Source: Dermabacteraceae bacterium TAE3-ERU5
GTDB lineage: Bacteria; Actinomycetota; Actinomycetes; Actinomycetales; Dermabacteraceae
Assembly (NCBI GenBank): GCA_019218375.1
Contig: JAHUUK010000001.1
Location: 351,305 to 415,304 of the forward strand
Length of the DNA: 64,000 bases
Direction: 5' to 3'
The position numbers and the translations under genes are program-made. Each line of letters begins with the position of its first letter. Position 1 is the first letter of the stretch. This document shows, piece by piece, positions 45,325 to 53,271 of this stretch. A model generated the notes under the pieces. It worked only from the letters and a program-made list of their open reading frames with translations, did not search any database and had not been told where the DNA came from.

Positions 45325-48300
45325 AGACGCTCCTGGTAACGGCGGATCGCGGAGGCCACGGAAATATCCAGCAGCACGGTGCGCTGGGTGAAGCCGAGGA
45401 AGTCACGCACCTCGGCCGCGAGGTTATCCTCCAGGCGAGCCACGCCGTCAGAGCAGATGTAGTCCACCACCGCGTCGAAGTCTTCCGAACCGTAGTAGGA
45501 AAGCGGGTGACCGGGGGCGATCTTCGGCTTCTTCAGGGTCTTTTTCGGGACGTTCACGGCGTGCGCTAGGCCGGGGCGCTCCTGCACCGCTTCCTTACGC
45601 GCACGTTCCACGGCGGCGGCGATGCGCTCCGCCTCGCCCTGCGGGTTAATGAACAGTGCCCAGGACCAAACACGCTCCACGGTCCATCCCGCGCGTTCCA
45701 GGCGCTCGGCACGCAGCCGGTCGCGTTCGCGCTGGCTCGGCGTGTTCAGGTACAGATCGCCGTCCGTTTCCACCGCCACCAGGAACTGGCCGGGCAGGTC
45801 GGGATGGCCGAGAGCCAGTTCGATGCGGTCCTCGCAGTGGCCGTAATCAGTCTCTACCACCAGGCCGAGCCGCCAGAGCCTGTCAGCCAGGTCAGCGATC
45901 AGCGGATCGGGTTCCGCGCGGGAGGGCTGCGGCGCGTCCTGCGGCGTCTTTTCGAGCAACCGCAGCATTTCGCGTAGCCTGCGCCCACCGTCGGTACGCA
46001 GCCGGTGCGGGTCCAGATCCTCGGAACCGAAAGCGCTCACCACGGTGGTGCGGCCGCGCGCGCGGGTCATGACCGATGCCAGCGCCTTCACGCCGCCATC
46101 GCCGGAAAGCGGCCCAAACTTGTGGATCAAGCGATCGTGCGGAGTCTTGCCGAACCCGAGCGAAACGATTACGTCGTCGCGCAGGATCGTGCTGGCCTGC
46201 TGCGCGGGCAGCACGGTGAAGAACTCGGGGGAATCCGGTGCAAAGAAATCGTTCAGGCTGGGAATAACCGAAACGGTCTGCATAATCCGGGCCATCACCT
46301 TATGGGCGTGTGCCGGGGTCAGCGTCAGCACCGCGAGCGAGCGGTGGCTGCGGGTACGGGCGTGGTCGATCACCAAATCGGTGACCGCTTTCAGCTCCGC
46401 CTCGGTGCTTTCCACCTGCTCCTCGCCCGAAGTCACCGGGCCGCGCGCATTGGGCACCACCACCAGGCGGTCGGGTTCCGACGCCAGCGGGCTGGGCACG
46501 CTCAGCAGCTGGCCCGAGAAAAGCTCGTCGCGCACAAACTGGCGCAGACGCCCCGCCCCCGGAGTTTCGTCCCGGCGCAGGGTAACGCTGGCACCCACGC
46601 GGCGCATGTCGTCCAGCAGCAGCCCGCTGCCGGTCGCTACGGTATCCGCGTAATCGAACGGGTCACCGATCGCCACGACCTGCTTCGCGCGGGCGAGCGC
46701 GGGAATCGCCGCCGCCGTGGGTAGGCGGCCCGCGTCGGCCACAATTACCACGTCGAAGTGACGGCCCGGCGGCACCACCTGCGGCACCACATAGGGAGAG
46801 GCCAGCCAGAGGGGAAGCGCCCGGAAAATCACGCTTTCGTACTTCGCCGCCAAATCACGCAGCGGGGTGCTGGAGGCGCGCGACAGGTCACGAATCAGCG
46901 CCCGCGACGTATCGGGGTTCGCCTTCATCGTCTCCACCAAAACCGCGTCGCTCGCGGTGCGTACCGCGTAGGCCGAACGCGAAATGTGTTCCGCGTCCAG
47001 GCGGCGATAGGTTTGCGAAACCTGGCTCAGCGATACCCCGTCGTACTGCGAGATGGTGGGTTCCGCGGCAGCGATGTGCTCCAGCACGCTACGCCACCAG
47101 GCCAGCTCGAGTTCATCTGCCACGCGCTCCACGGGAACGTTACGTTCCGCGAGGTCGGCGGCGAACTCGCTTAGGCCCTCAAATTCGATTCGTCGCAACA
47201 GGCTGGTGTGATGCGGCAGATCGTTCAGGCTGTCGGCGTCAGCGAGCAGCGCTGCCATGAGTTCCCGCAGTTCAGAAAGCGGGGTGCGGGCAAGGTTTTG
47301 CGTTCCCTCAATCCCGCGCAGCAGCAGCGAAAGCTCATCAAAGGTTTTCTCTGCCCGCTTACGCAGCGTTTCGCACGCCTCGATGTCCTGCGGCAGGCTG
47401 GGGCGGCGGGAACGGTCCTGGCTAACGCTCACCCAGCGGGCGCGCACGTCCCGCACCTGCGCGAGCTTCGGGAAAAGATCCGCAATGTGCGCACCGGGAC
47501 GCACCAGAGACTGCGCCTGCTTCACCAGGCGGCGGCGTTCGCCGAATCCCATCTCGATGCCGTTCGCATTGCGCCACTGCTTCGTGGCGGTAGCCGCCAC
47601 CAAATCTTCCAGCGGGGCAGCAAATACCGAGGGCTGGAAATCGACCAAAACCTCACGCAGCTGCGCCAGCAGCTCTAGCCTGCCCTGCCATTCATCCAGG
47701 GTGACGGTATCGCGCAGGCCGATGGCGGAACCGGTCTGTTCCATGCGAGTACTAAGCGCTTCCAGCAGGGAATCGTTCACCTGCTGCACCAGTTCCCGGG
47801 CACGCGTCGCCTGCGTATCTGTCGTGATCGTGCAGCCGTACCAGGCGCTTGCGCGGGCGGCATCGCTGAGCGCCCCCGATGCCACGCTTTCACGCAGCAA
47901 AGACGCGTATTCCTCGCGATTCTCCCCCACCATACGGGCCGCGACCTCCGTGGAAAGCCGCACCTTGGTGCGCGGGCTGGGACGGCGGCGGGTGAGGTCG
48001 GCCAGTGCCGACAGCGCGTCATGCGCGCTCACGCCCCACGGTTCCTGTACCCGGTGCATGGCGGCCACGTGCCCGGCCAGCACCTGCCTGGTCTTAACGA
48101 GTTCGGATTCGTCTTCCAGGCTGGCCGGGGGCGAATAGCTGCCCGCGCTGCAAAGCGCGCTGCGCAGTTCCTCGCTCGCGGTGCGTTGCAGCGCGGCGCT
48201 CGGCGAAAGGTCAAGCACCAGATCGCGCATGCCTCGACGTTCCGCCTCCGCAGCCAGCTGCTGCAGGCTGGAACGGCGTTGCGCTAACACCAGCACGTTC

Positions 48301-49514
48301 TTACCGCGCATGTGAAGTTCCTGCGCCAGGTTCATCAGGGTGTCTACCACCCCGGCACCGGCGGCGGTTTCTACCGCTACGTCGGCCCCCGCGAGCACGG
48401 CGGAAACGACCGCCATTTCGTCGGAATCAACGGCGCTGATGAGGGATTCTTCCGTGAGCGGCGGTTCCGGGCTGAGCGACTGCTGCCTCAGTTCCCGGCT
48501 CGCGGCTTCGTCACCGGCAAGCGCCGCAATCAGGCGGTTGTCGGCCCAGTCGCTGCGATGCTGGCTTAGATCATCGACCAGGGAATCGGCGGTGTCGATC
48601 AGGTTTCCGACCACCAGCGAGTTATCCACCGTGAAACCTGGCAGCGGTTCCCCGAGCGAGCGGAACATCTGCAGCAGCGGGTTCGGATCGAAGCCGTCCA
48701 TACCCGCCAGCAGCGCGCGCGCATCGAGAGCCACGCCCGCGTCACGCAGGCTCTTAAGCAGGAACGGGTTCAGCTCAACCGTTTTATCGAGCACCAGTTC
48801 AATGTCTTCGCGGGCCTTCCCGCGCACGTTAAGCATGATCGGGCGCAGCAGAACAGGCGCGCGGAAGGGCACGGGCTGCAGCGGGTCGTACCAGCGCGCT
48901 TCCCCGATGGCCAGGTGACAGGTGATAAGCCCGGCTTCGTCGGCGTAACGCTGCGCCGTCTCCCGGATAGCACGCGCGTGGCGGCGCGCGTCGGCCAGGG
49001 CACCTACCTCGCGCACCAGGGAGGAAAGACGCGTCGGCCCACGCCCGGCGAGCAGCTGCGCCAGCCCCGAGGGGTGAGAGGTGCTCAGGTCCAGGAAGTG
49101 TGTGGCGGCGCGCATGTTGTGCAGGAACGAAGGGCGCACGGCGCCGGAGGTAATTTCCGCGCTCCATTCCCCGAGCGCCTCTCCGATCAGATCGCTGCGG
49201 CTGCGCGGGCTCGCATCCACGCGAGCGCTATCGCGGGGCGCGAGGGAATCTTCCAGCGGGGGCGCGGTAATGTCCAGGGAGCCGGTGTTGGTGACGCGCG
49301 CGGCCGCCGGTTCGTCGGTGCCTTCGCGTTCAGGTGCGGGTTCGCTTTCGGCAACAGCCTGCGCCGATTCATCCGCGTGGCCGTTTTCAGGCGCGGCGGT
49401 ATCGGCGGGGGACTCCTCGTCCGCCTCTGCGAACCCGGCAAAGGTCTCCGTAAACGCGTCACCATTCGCGTTACGTGCGGTGTCCGTCTTCTTCTTACGC
49501 CCAAACATCCACAT
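45321..49514 (-). CDS. Very large helicase-like protein with C-terminal restriction-endonuclease-like domain; ATPase motifs degenerate
   Basis: About 1397 residues. An acidic, disordered first 100 residues leads into regions resembling superfamily 1 helicases of the DUF4011/DNA2-NAM7-like group. The expected Walker A near residues 380-392 reads ETAAGAGVVDTL and lacks the Gly-Lys-Ser/Thr; the Walker B region near 918 reads VVIVADAGRLP in place of DEAS, and GDPFDYADT replaces GDPKQLPPT. Motif VI-like MTRARGRTTVVSAF survives. Residues about 1220-1290 (VETDYGHCEDRIEL, FLVAVETDGDLYLNTPSQRERD, GWTVERVWSW) fit the MTES_1575 Vsr-like nuclease fold. The ATG at 49514 follows AGGGG. Probably a nucleic-acid-related protein without helicase activity. 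Confidence 0.8.
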   Translation of the reverse strand: MWMFGRKKKTDTARNANGDAFTETFAGFAEADEESPADTAAPENGHADESAQAVAESEPAPEREGTDEPAAARVTNTGSLDITAPPLEDSLAPRDSARVDASPRSRSDLIGEALGEWSAEITSGAVRPSFLHNMRAATHFLDLSTSHPSGLAQLLAGRGPTRLSSLVREVGALADARRHARAIRETAQRYADEAGLITCHLAIGEARWYDPLQPVPFRAPVLLRPIMLNVRGKAREDIELVLDKTVELNPFLLKSLRDAGVALDARALLAGMDGFDPNPLLQMFRSLGEPLPGFTVDNSLVVGNLIDTADSLVDDLSQHRSDWADNRLIAALAGDEAASRELRQQSLSPEPPLTEESLISAVDSDEMAVVSAVLAGADVAVETAAGAGVVDTLMNLAQELHMRGKNVLVLAQRRSSLQQLAAEAERRGMRDLVLDLSPSAALQRTASEELRSALCSAGSYSPPASLEDESELVKTRQVLAGHVAAMHRVQEPWGVSAHDALSALADLTRRRPSPRTKVRLSTEVAARMVGENREEYASLLRESVASGALSDAARASAWYGCTITTDTQATRARELVQQVNDSLLEALSTRMEQTGSAIGLRDTVTLDEWQGRLELLAQLREVLVDFQPSVFAAPLEDLVAATATKQWRNANGIEMGFGERRRLVKQAQSLVRPGAHIADLFPKLAQVRDVRARWVSVSQDRSRRPSLPQDIEACETLRKRAEKTFDELSLLLRGIEGTQNLARTPLSELRELMAALLADADSLNDLPHHTSLLRRIEFEGLSEFAADLAERNVPVERVADELELAWWRSVLEHIAAAEPTISQYDGVSLSQVSQTYRRLDAEHISRSAYAVRTASDAVLVETMKANPDTSRALIRDLSRASSTPLRDLAAKYESVIFRALPLWLASPYVVPQVVPPGRHFDVVIVADAGRLPTAAAIPALARAKQVVAIGDPFDYADTVATGSGLLLDDMRRVGASVTLRRDETPGAGRLRQFVRDELFSGQLLSVPSPLASEPDRLVVVPNARGPVTSGEEQVESTEAELKAVTDLVIDHARTRSHRSLAVLTLTPAHAHKVMARIMQTVSVIPSLNDFFAPDSPEFFTVLPAQQASTILRDDVIVSLGFGKTPHDRLIHKFGPLSGDGGVKALASVMTRARGRTTVVSAFGSEDLDPHRLRTDGGRRLREMLRLLEKTPQDAPQPSRAEPDPLIADLADRLWRLGLVVETDYGHCEDRIELALGHPDLPGQFLVAVETDGDLYLNTPSQRERDRLRAERLERAGWTVERVWSWALFINPQGEAERIAAAVERARKEAVQERPGLAHAVNVPKKTLKKPKIAPGHPLSYYGSEDFDAVVDYICSDGVARLEDNLAAEVRDFLGFTQRTVLLDISVASAIRRYQERL

Positions 49515-49598
49515 CACAACCCCTACGCTACCGGGTGGGAGCGGCTAAGTGGGTGCGTCGGGGTACATGTCGTGGGTGAAAACATGCGCCGGGAGGGT

Positions 49599-49614
49599 AC
49601 TTTGTCCCCAAAGT
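49599..49614. promoter_or_regulatory. Short perfect inverted repeat upstream of the 59-residue gene
   Basis: ACTTTG-tccc-CAAAGT lies between the divergent helicase-like gene and the 59-residue gene. It could be an operator or a small RNA hairpin. A CATATAAG sequence that may be a -10 box lies 35 bases further on. Confidence 0.35.
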
Positions 49615-49702
49615 TGTTACCCTGAGTCTTGTCGCAGTGGTTGCGGCATATAAGGCGGGGCCGCTGCCCCACTATTTACACAACTTATGAAGGAGGCACG
49701 TT

Positions 49703-49882
49703 ATGGGTTTCGATGACGCGCTGAACAAGGCCAAGGACTTCGCTCTCGAGCACACCGAGGAAGCCAAGGAGGCCCTCGAAAAGGGTGCTGAGGCGCTTAA
49801 GGACAAGGCTCCGGAGGGCGTAAAGGATTACGTCGAAAAGGGTGCGGAAGCTCTTAAGAACGGCCTCGACGGCCTCAAGTAA
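49703..49882 (+). CDS. 59-residue helical protein, Rv0909/MT0933 antitoxin-like
   Basis: MGFDDALNKAKDFALEHTEE starts an amphipathic, Lys/Glu/Ala-rich chain holding an internal repeat, ALEKGAEALKDKAPEGV and YVEKGAEALKNGLDGL. The MGF-D-xxxKAKD start resembles the small actinobacterial proteins annotated as Rv0909/MT0933-family antitoxins. No toxin gene lies next to it, so that label is only a resemblance; a stress or DNA-binding helix protein is also possible. GAAGGAGG is an excellent ribosome binding site and a strong terminator follows, so expression may be high. Confidence 0.75.
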   Translation: MGFDDALNKAKDFALEHTEEAKEALEKGAEALKDKAPEGVKDYVEKGAEALKNGLDGLK

Positions 49883-49890
49883 GCCTTTGC

Positions 49891-49926
49891 AAACGGCGGC
49901 ACCAGCCATTGGCGGTGCCGCCGTTT
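49891..49926 (+). terminator. Terminator of the 59-residue gene
   Basis: The 13-bp perfect arms 49891-49903 and 49914-49926 start with aaa and end with ttt, so the hairpin works on both strands and also serves the convergent peroxidase gene. Confidence 0.85.
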
Positions 49927-49956
49927 CGCTACCTAAAAGCAGCGGCGCGCCCCGCC

Positions 49957-51138
49957 CTATTCCGCGAGCAGCGCCTGCCCCCAGTATTCGCCTGCCGCGA
50001 CTCCCGGCGGGATAAAGAAAACGGCCGATCCGATGGGGGTGGTCCATTGATTCAGCAGATCCAGCTGCGCCAGGCTTTCCTGAATCGGCAAAAACTGACG
50101 ATCAACATCGGCCTGATAAGCCATGAAAATTAGGCCGCTGTTGGCGCTCATGCCCTCTGCGATTTCGGCTGCGGTAAGCGGTTCGCTGTAGTTGTAGGGC
50201 CGACGCAAAATTACCTGCCCGGCACCGTCCAGGTGCGCGCGGCGCGCGTGTGCGAAAGCGGGAATCACCTCCAGCCCGTCACCGTTACGGGCTTCCAGAT
50301 CGAGCGGATCGTCTTCCTTGGTTCCCGTCAGCGGCGCGCCCGTATCCAGCTTTCGCCCTACCGCCTGTTCCTTGGCGTGTCGGCCCAGTTCGTCCCAGCT
50401 ATCCAGCTCCATGCGGATACGCCGCACGACCAGCGAACTGCCGTTGTTCAGTGCCGGGTTTGGGGAGTCTATAAAAACCAGTCGTTCGTTCGCTGGCAGC
50501 GGCGGATTAACCGTGCCGTCCACCTGGCCCATCAGGTTGCGCATGCTGCCGCTCGGGCGCTGTTCCTGACGAAAACCGTGCTGCACCCAGCGCACCGTCG
50601 CGAGCGTGCGGGCGTCTTTTATCAGGGCGCGTTCCGCGTGGGCGAGCGTGAGGGGATCGTTGCAGCAAATCTGCAAAACCAGATCGCCACCGCTCCACTG
50701 CGGTTCCAGCCGGTCTATCGTGGGAAAGTTTTTTAGCGGCCGCAGCCACTGCGGGGCGAGTTCTTCCCGCCCGGCGGCGGTAAACACTTTGCGACCAAAT
50801 CCCACCGTTACGGTGAGCGAAGCGGGCTTGTCGGCCAGTTCCTTTTCGGTGTCCGTAAGAACCGGCCTGCCCGCAGTGAGCCGTTCGGCGTCATCGGTCC
50901 AGACCCGCATCAGCCTGCGCAGGGAATCCCTGTCGGCACCGGCGGGAAGATCGAAGGCGATCAGCGAAAGATGCGCCTGGGCGGGGGTGGCGATCCCCGC
51001 CTGATACGTGCCATAAAAAGGCACCGTGAGAGTTGCCGGGTTGGGCGGAGGCGGGGTTTCGGGAACACTTTCCCGCCCCGCCCCGTATCCGGCGGCAGCG
51101 GCGATAGTTACGCCGCCAGCGACAGTTGCAGCGAGCAC
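49957..51138 (-). CDS. DyP-type haem peroxidase, probable Tat substrate, start codon unresolved
   Basis: 393 residues from a GTG at 51138. The DyP motif is NLMGQVDGTVNP (GxxDG), the proximal haem histidine region is PAFAHARRAHL, and LRRPYNYSEPL and LIFMAYQADVDRQF are family features. These enzymes use hydrogen peroxide on dyes or free haem. The open frame continues upstream with TTRRG directly before this GTG, a twin-arginine motif followed by a hydrophobic stretch, but no ATG, GTG or TTG occurs there before a stop. Either the start is non-standard or a base differs. It follows the PCuAC and copC genes, like the Streptomyces lividans DtpA locus. Confidence 0.85.
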   Translation of the reverse strand: MLAATVAGGVTIAAAAGYGAGRESVPETPPPPNPATLTVPFYGTYQAGIATPAQAHLSLIAFDLPAGADRDSLRRLMRVWTDDAERLTAGRPVLTDTEKELADKPASLTVTVGFGRKVFTAAGREELAPQWLRPLKNFPTIDRLEPQWSGGDLVLQICCNDPLTLAHAERALIKDARTLATVRWVQHGFRQEQRPSGSMRNLMGQVDGTVNPPLPANERLVFIDSPNPALNNGSSLVVRRIRMELDSWDELGRHAKEQAVGRKLDTGAPLTGTKEDDPLDLEARNGDGLEVIPAFAHARRAHLDGAGQVILRRPYNYSEPLTAAEIAEGMSANSGLIFMAYQADVDRQFLPIQESLAQLDLLNQWTTPIGSAVFFIPPGVAAGEYWGQALLAE

Positions 51139-51235
51139 TCCCCGGCGCGTAGTCGCGCTCCGGGGAGTGTCCTCAGCGGAAGGGGCCGAGCCGTTGGCCG
51201 GGCCGGTCGGCTGCGCCGCCCCTCCCCTATCGTCG

Positions 51236-51808
51236 CTACTTGTGGCCGTGACCCTCGCCCTCTTTCTCGTGCATGCCGTCCATGTGCTTCATTTCTTTGC
51301 CGTCACCGTAGTTTTCTTTCGCTCCGGTGAAGACTCGCACCGGGAAACTCAGCTTCTCGCTTGCCCCGCCCGCGAATTCGAGGGTGACTTCGATTTCTTC
51401 CCCGGCTTTAAGATCTTCGGTCAGCCCCATCAGCATGATGTGGTTGCCGCCCGGTTCCAACGTTAGCGAGCCTCCGGCGGGAATCTCAAAGCCGCCCTCT
51501 TTCTGGCGCATCTGCATAGCGCCGTCGCCGCCCTTAACGGTTTCGTGAAGTTCGGTCTTCTTAGCGCCCGCGAAGGTCGCCCCCGTCAGCATCAAAGGGG
51601 AATCGGTGTGGTTGTGGAGGTGACCGAAAGCGGCGGTCATGGAGCCCTTTTCGGCGGCCTTAGCCCACACGTCCTTCGCTTCGAGCTTCACCGCGGAGGT
51701 GCCGTGCTCGGATTTTTTGGTGGCCTTTTCTTCGCTCTTGCCGCAGCCTGCGAGGGCGAGGAGCGCACCGCCCACCAGCAGCGTACGGCGCTTCATCGAA
51801 TGAGTCAT
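51236..51808 (-). CDS. PCuAC-type copper chaperone lipoprotein
   Basis: 190 residues. The signal RTLLVGGALLALAGC ends in a lipobox, so the protein is anchored outside. The copper-binding pattern of PCuAC is visible: KTELHETV (His), GAMQMR (Met) and GGNHIMLMGL (HxM). The C-terminal tail, KHMDGMHEKEGEGHGHK, adds His and Met ligands. These chaperones give Cu(I) to cytochrome oxidase or other cuproenzymes. It starts within the copC stop (ATGA overlap). Confidence 0.9.
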   Translation of the reverse strand: MTHSMKRRTLLVGGALLALAGCGKSEEKATKKSEHGTSAVKLEAKDVWAKAAEKGSMTAAFGHLHNHTDSPLMLTGATFAGAKKTELHETVKGGDGAMQMRQKEGGFEIPAGGSLTLEPGGNHIMLMGLTEDLKAGEEIEVTLEFAGGASEKLSFPVRVFTGAKENYGDGKEMKHMDGMHEKEGEGHGHK

Positions 51809-52401
51809 TTTTTCCTGCCTTTCATGACTACGAAATACAGGGCGGCAAGCACAACTGCCACGCCGCCAAACGCCAGGGCCGCAGCAGGCAGCCCAAAGCT
51901 GCTTTCCTGCTTCGCCTCCGGCTTAGTTTCTTCCTTGCTAGGCGCATCCGCCTTAGCGGGCTCTTCCTTTACCGTATCCGCTGCGGGCTTTTCCGTCTGC
52001 GATTTTTCGGTATCTGAGCGCGCGGGCTCCGCCTGCTCCGCTGGGCCCTGCTTAACCGTGAAAGCGAACGTGCCATCGATGGGGTGGCCGTCGGAGGAAA
52101 CCACACGCCACGCCACCTTAGCCTCGCCCGCGGGCAGCGGCTTATCCAGCTTCGCTTTTACTTCAATACCCGACACTTCCGGGGTGCCTTCGTAGGCAAC
52201 CGCTCCGTCGGCACCGGTAACCCTGATAGCGGGGCTGATCGGCAAAATTTCGCTAGAGAACTTGAGGGTGATTCCCTCCGGGGATGATTCCAGCACCGCC
52301 CCGTCAGCGGGGTCAGATTCGATTAGCCGGTCATGAGCGAAAGCAGCAGAGGGAACCAGCAGCAGCCCCAGTGCAAAAAGAAAACCTATAAGCCTACGCA
52401 T
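51805..52401 (-). CDS. CopC-domain copper-binding protein with C-terminal membrane anchor
   Basis: 198 residues. A signal peptide ends AAFA and the mature chain starts HDRLIESDPADGAVLE, so the N-terminal His can bind copper; a second ligand region is SSDGHPIDGTFAF. The beta-barrel domain is followed by a Glu/Lys/Pro-rich stalk and a single membrane span (ALAFGGVAVVLAALYFVVM). The ATG at 52401 follows AAGGAG. First gene of the copC-PCuAC-DyP unit, suggesting extracellular copper delivery linked to a haem peroxidase. Confidence 0.9.
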   Translation of the reverse strand: MRRLIGFLFALGLLLVPSAAFAHDRLIESDPADGAVLESSPEGITLKFSSEILPISPAIRVTGADGAVAYEGTPEVSGIEVKAKLDKPLPAGEAKVAWRVVSSDGHPIDGTFAFTVKQGPAEQAEPARSDTEKSQTEKPAADTVKEEPAKADAPSKEETKPEAKQESSFGLPAAALAFGGVAVVLAALYFVVMKGRKK

Positions 52402-52410
52402 TGCCACTCC

Positions 52411-52442
52411 TTGGGCGCACAAAAAATACTTTAGACAACATC
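52411..52442 (-). promoter_or_regulatory. Imperfect inverted repeat before copC
   Basis: On the minus strand ACACTTAGGA-tgttg-TCTAAAGTAT has arms matching at 7 of 10 positions. The half-site ACACTTA also occurs in the operator-like repeat before the DtxR-type gene. The repeat overlaps the mobA stop codon. Confidence 0.3.
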
Positions 52443-53024
52443 CTAAGTGTTTGTATCGAGCATTTGCTTAACTCTGAGCAAATCCTCGGGCGTGTCAAGG
52501 TCGGCAGATTCGCTTTCCGACGGCACCAGCTCGCACTCTCCCGCTATTTCCTCCGCCGTGCGGTAAAGAGCCTTCAAGCTCGCCCCCGCATGCGGCTGCA
52601 ATCGGTGCAGAGCTTCGTGTAGCAGCTGACCGGGCCAGGCCGCGCAGAGGAACTGTCGCCTGCCGTTGCGATCTACCAACATGCGGGGCACCCGATCCAC
52701 TGGCAGCAGCGAATCTAGCACCGTAGGAGAGATAAGGGGCATGTCTCCCCCGAGCAACAGCACCGCATCGTCAGCCGTGAAGTGTTTCTGCGCGCAAGCG
52801 ATGCCCGCCACCGGCCCGGCGTAGGGCGGGTCCTCCCGTAACCGTAAAACGTTTTCCGGCAGGGGGTGGCCGGGCGTTTCCGGCCCGATCAGGATCCGCC
52901 TGTGCCCGGCGCAGGCAGCCAATACGCGATCGCGGCTAGGGATCCCCGCTATTTCGACCAGCGTCTTATCTGCCCCGCCGAAACGGGATGCCCTTCCGCC
53001 CGTCAAAACCAGTGCGATAGCCAT
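52443..53024 (-). CDS. mobA: Molybdenum cofactor guanylyltransferase MobA
   Basis: 193 residues of the NTP-transferase fold. The nucleotide loop LTGGRASRFGGADKTLVEI and the metal motif LLLGGDMPLISP are present. It attaches GMP to molybdopterin, giving the cofactor of DMSO-reductase-type enzymes. Its short tail ends 41 bases before copC, and the two may share transcription. No molybdoenzyme gene is in the window, so MobA is the best fit but another sugar or nucleotide transferase is possible. Confidence 0.82.
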   Translation of the reverse strand: MAIALVLTGGRASRFGGADKTLVEIAGIPSRDRVLAACAGHRRILIGPETPGHPLPENVLRLREDPPYAGPVAGIACAQKHFTADDAVLLLGGDMPLISPTVLDSLLPVDRVPRMLVDRNGRRQFLCAAWPGQLLHEALHRLQPHAGASLKALYRTAEEIAGECELVPSESESADLDTPEDLLRVKQMLDTNT

Positions 53025-53091
53025 TGTTCAATTGTGACCTATGCGCCCGGCTAGGACTAGAGGCACGAAGTCACGTAAGATGGTCAGGTAT

Positions 53092-53164
53092 GCCCCCGTA
53101 GCTCAGGGGATAGAGCACTTCTCTCCTAAAGAAGGTGTCGCGCGTTCGAATCGCGCCGGGGGCA
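53092..53164 (+). tRNA. trnR: tRNA-Arg (anticodon CCT)
   Basis: The acceptor GCCCCCG/CGGGGGC, D-arm GCTC...GAGC, anticodon arm CTTCT CTCCTAA AGAAG and T-arm GCGCG TTCGAAT CGCGC are all perfect. The anticodon CCT reads AGG. CCA is not encoded. Confidence 0.95.
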
Positions 53165-53211
53165 CTGTGCGAGTCTTTTCTCGCTTCACACGGCTTCTTA
53201 TAGCGGTATAG

Positions 53212-53257
53212 AAATAGTCCGGCCCGAACCTATTTCCAGGTTCGGGCCGGACTATTT
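53212..53257 (-). terminator. Terminator of the NlpC/P60 gene
   Basis: 20-bp perfect arms (53212-53231 and 53238-53257) with a six-base loop and AAAT/ATTT ends. Both strands end in T runs, so it may also stop transcription from the tRNA-Arg side. Confidence 0.9.
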
Positions 53258-53271
53258 TCCGTCTGCTGCTA

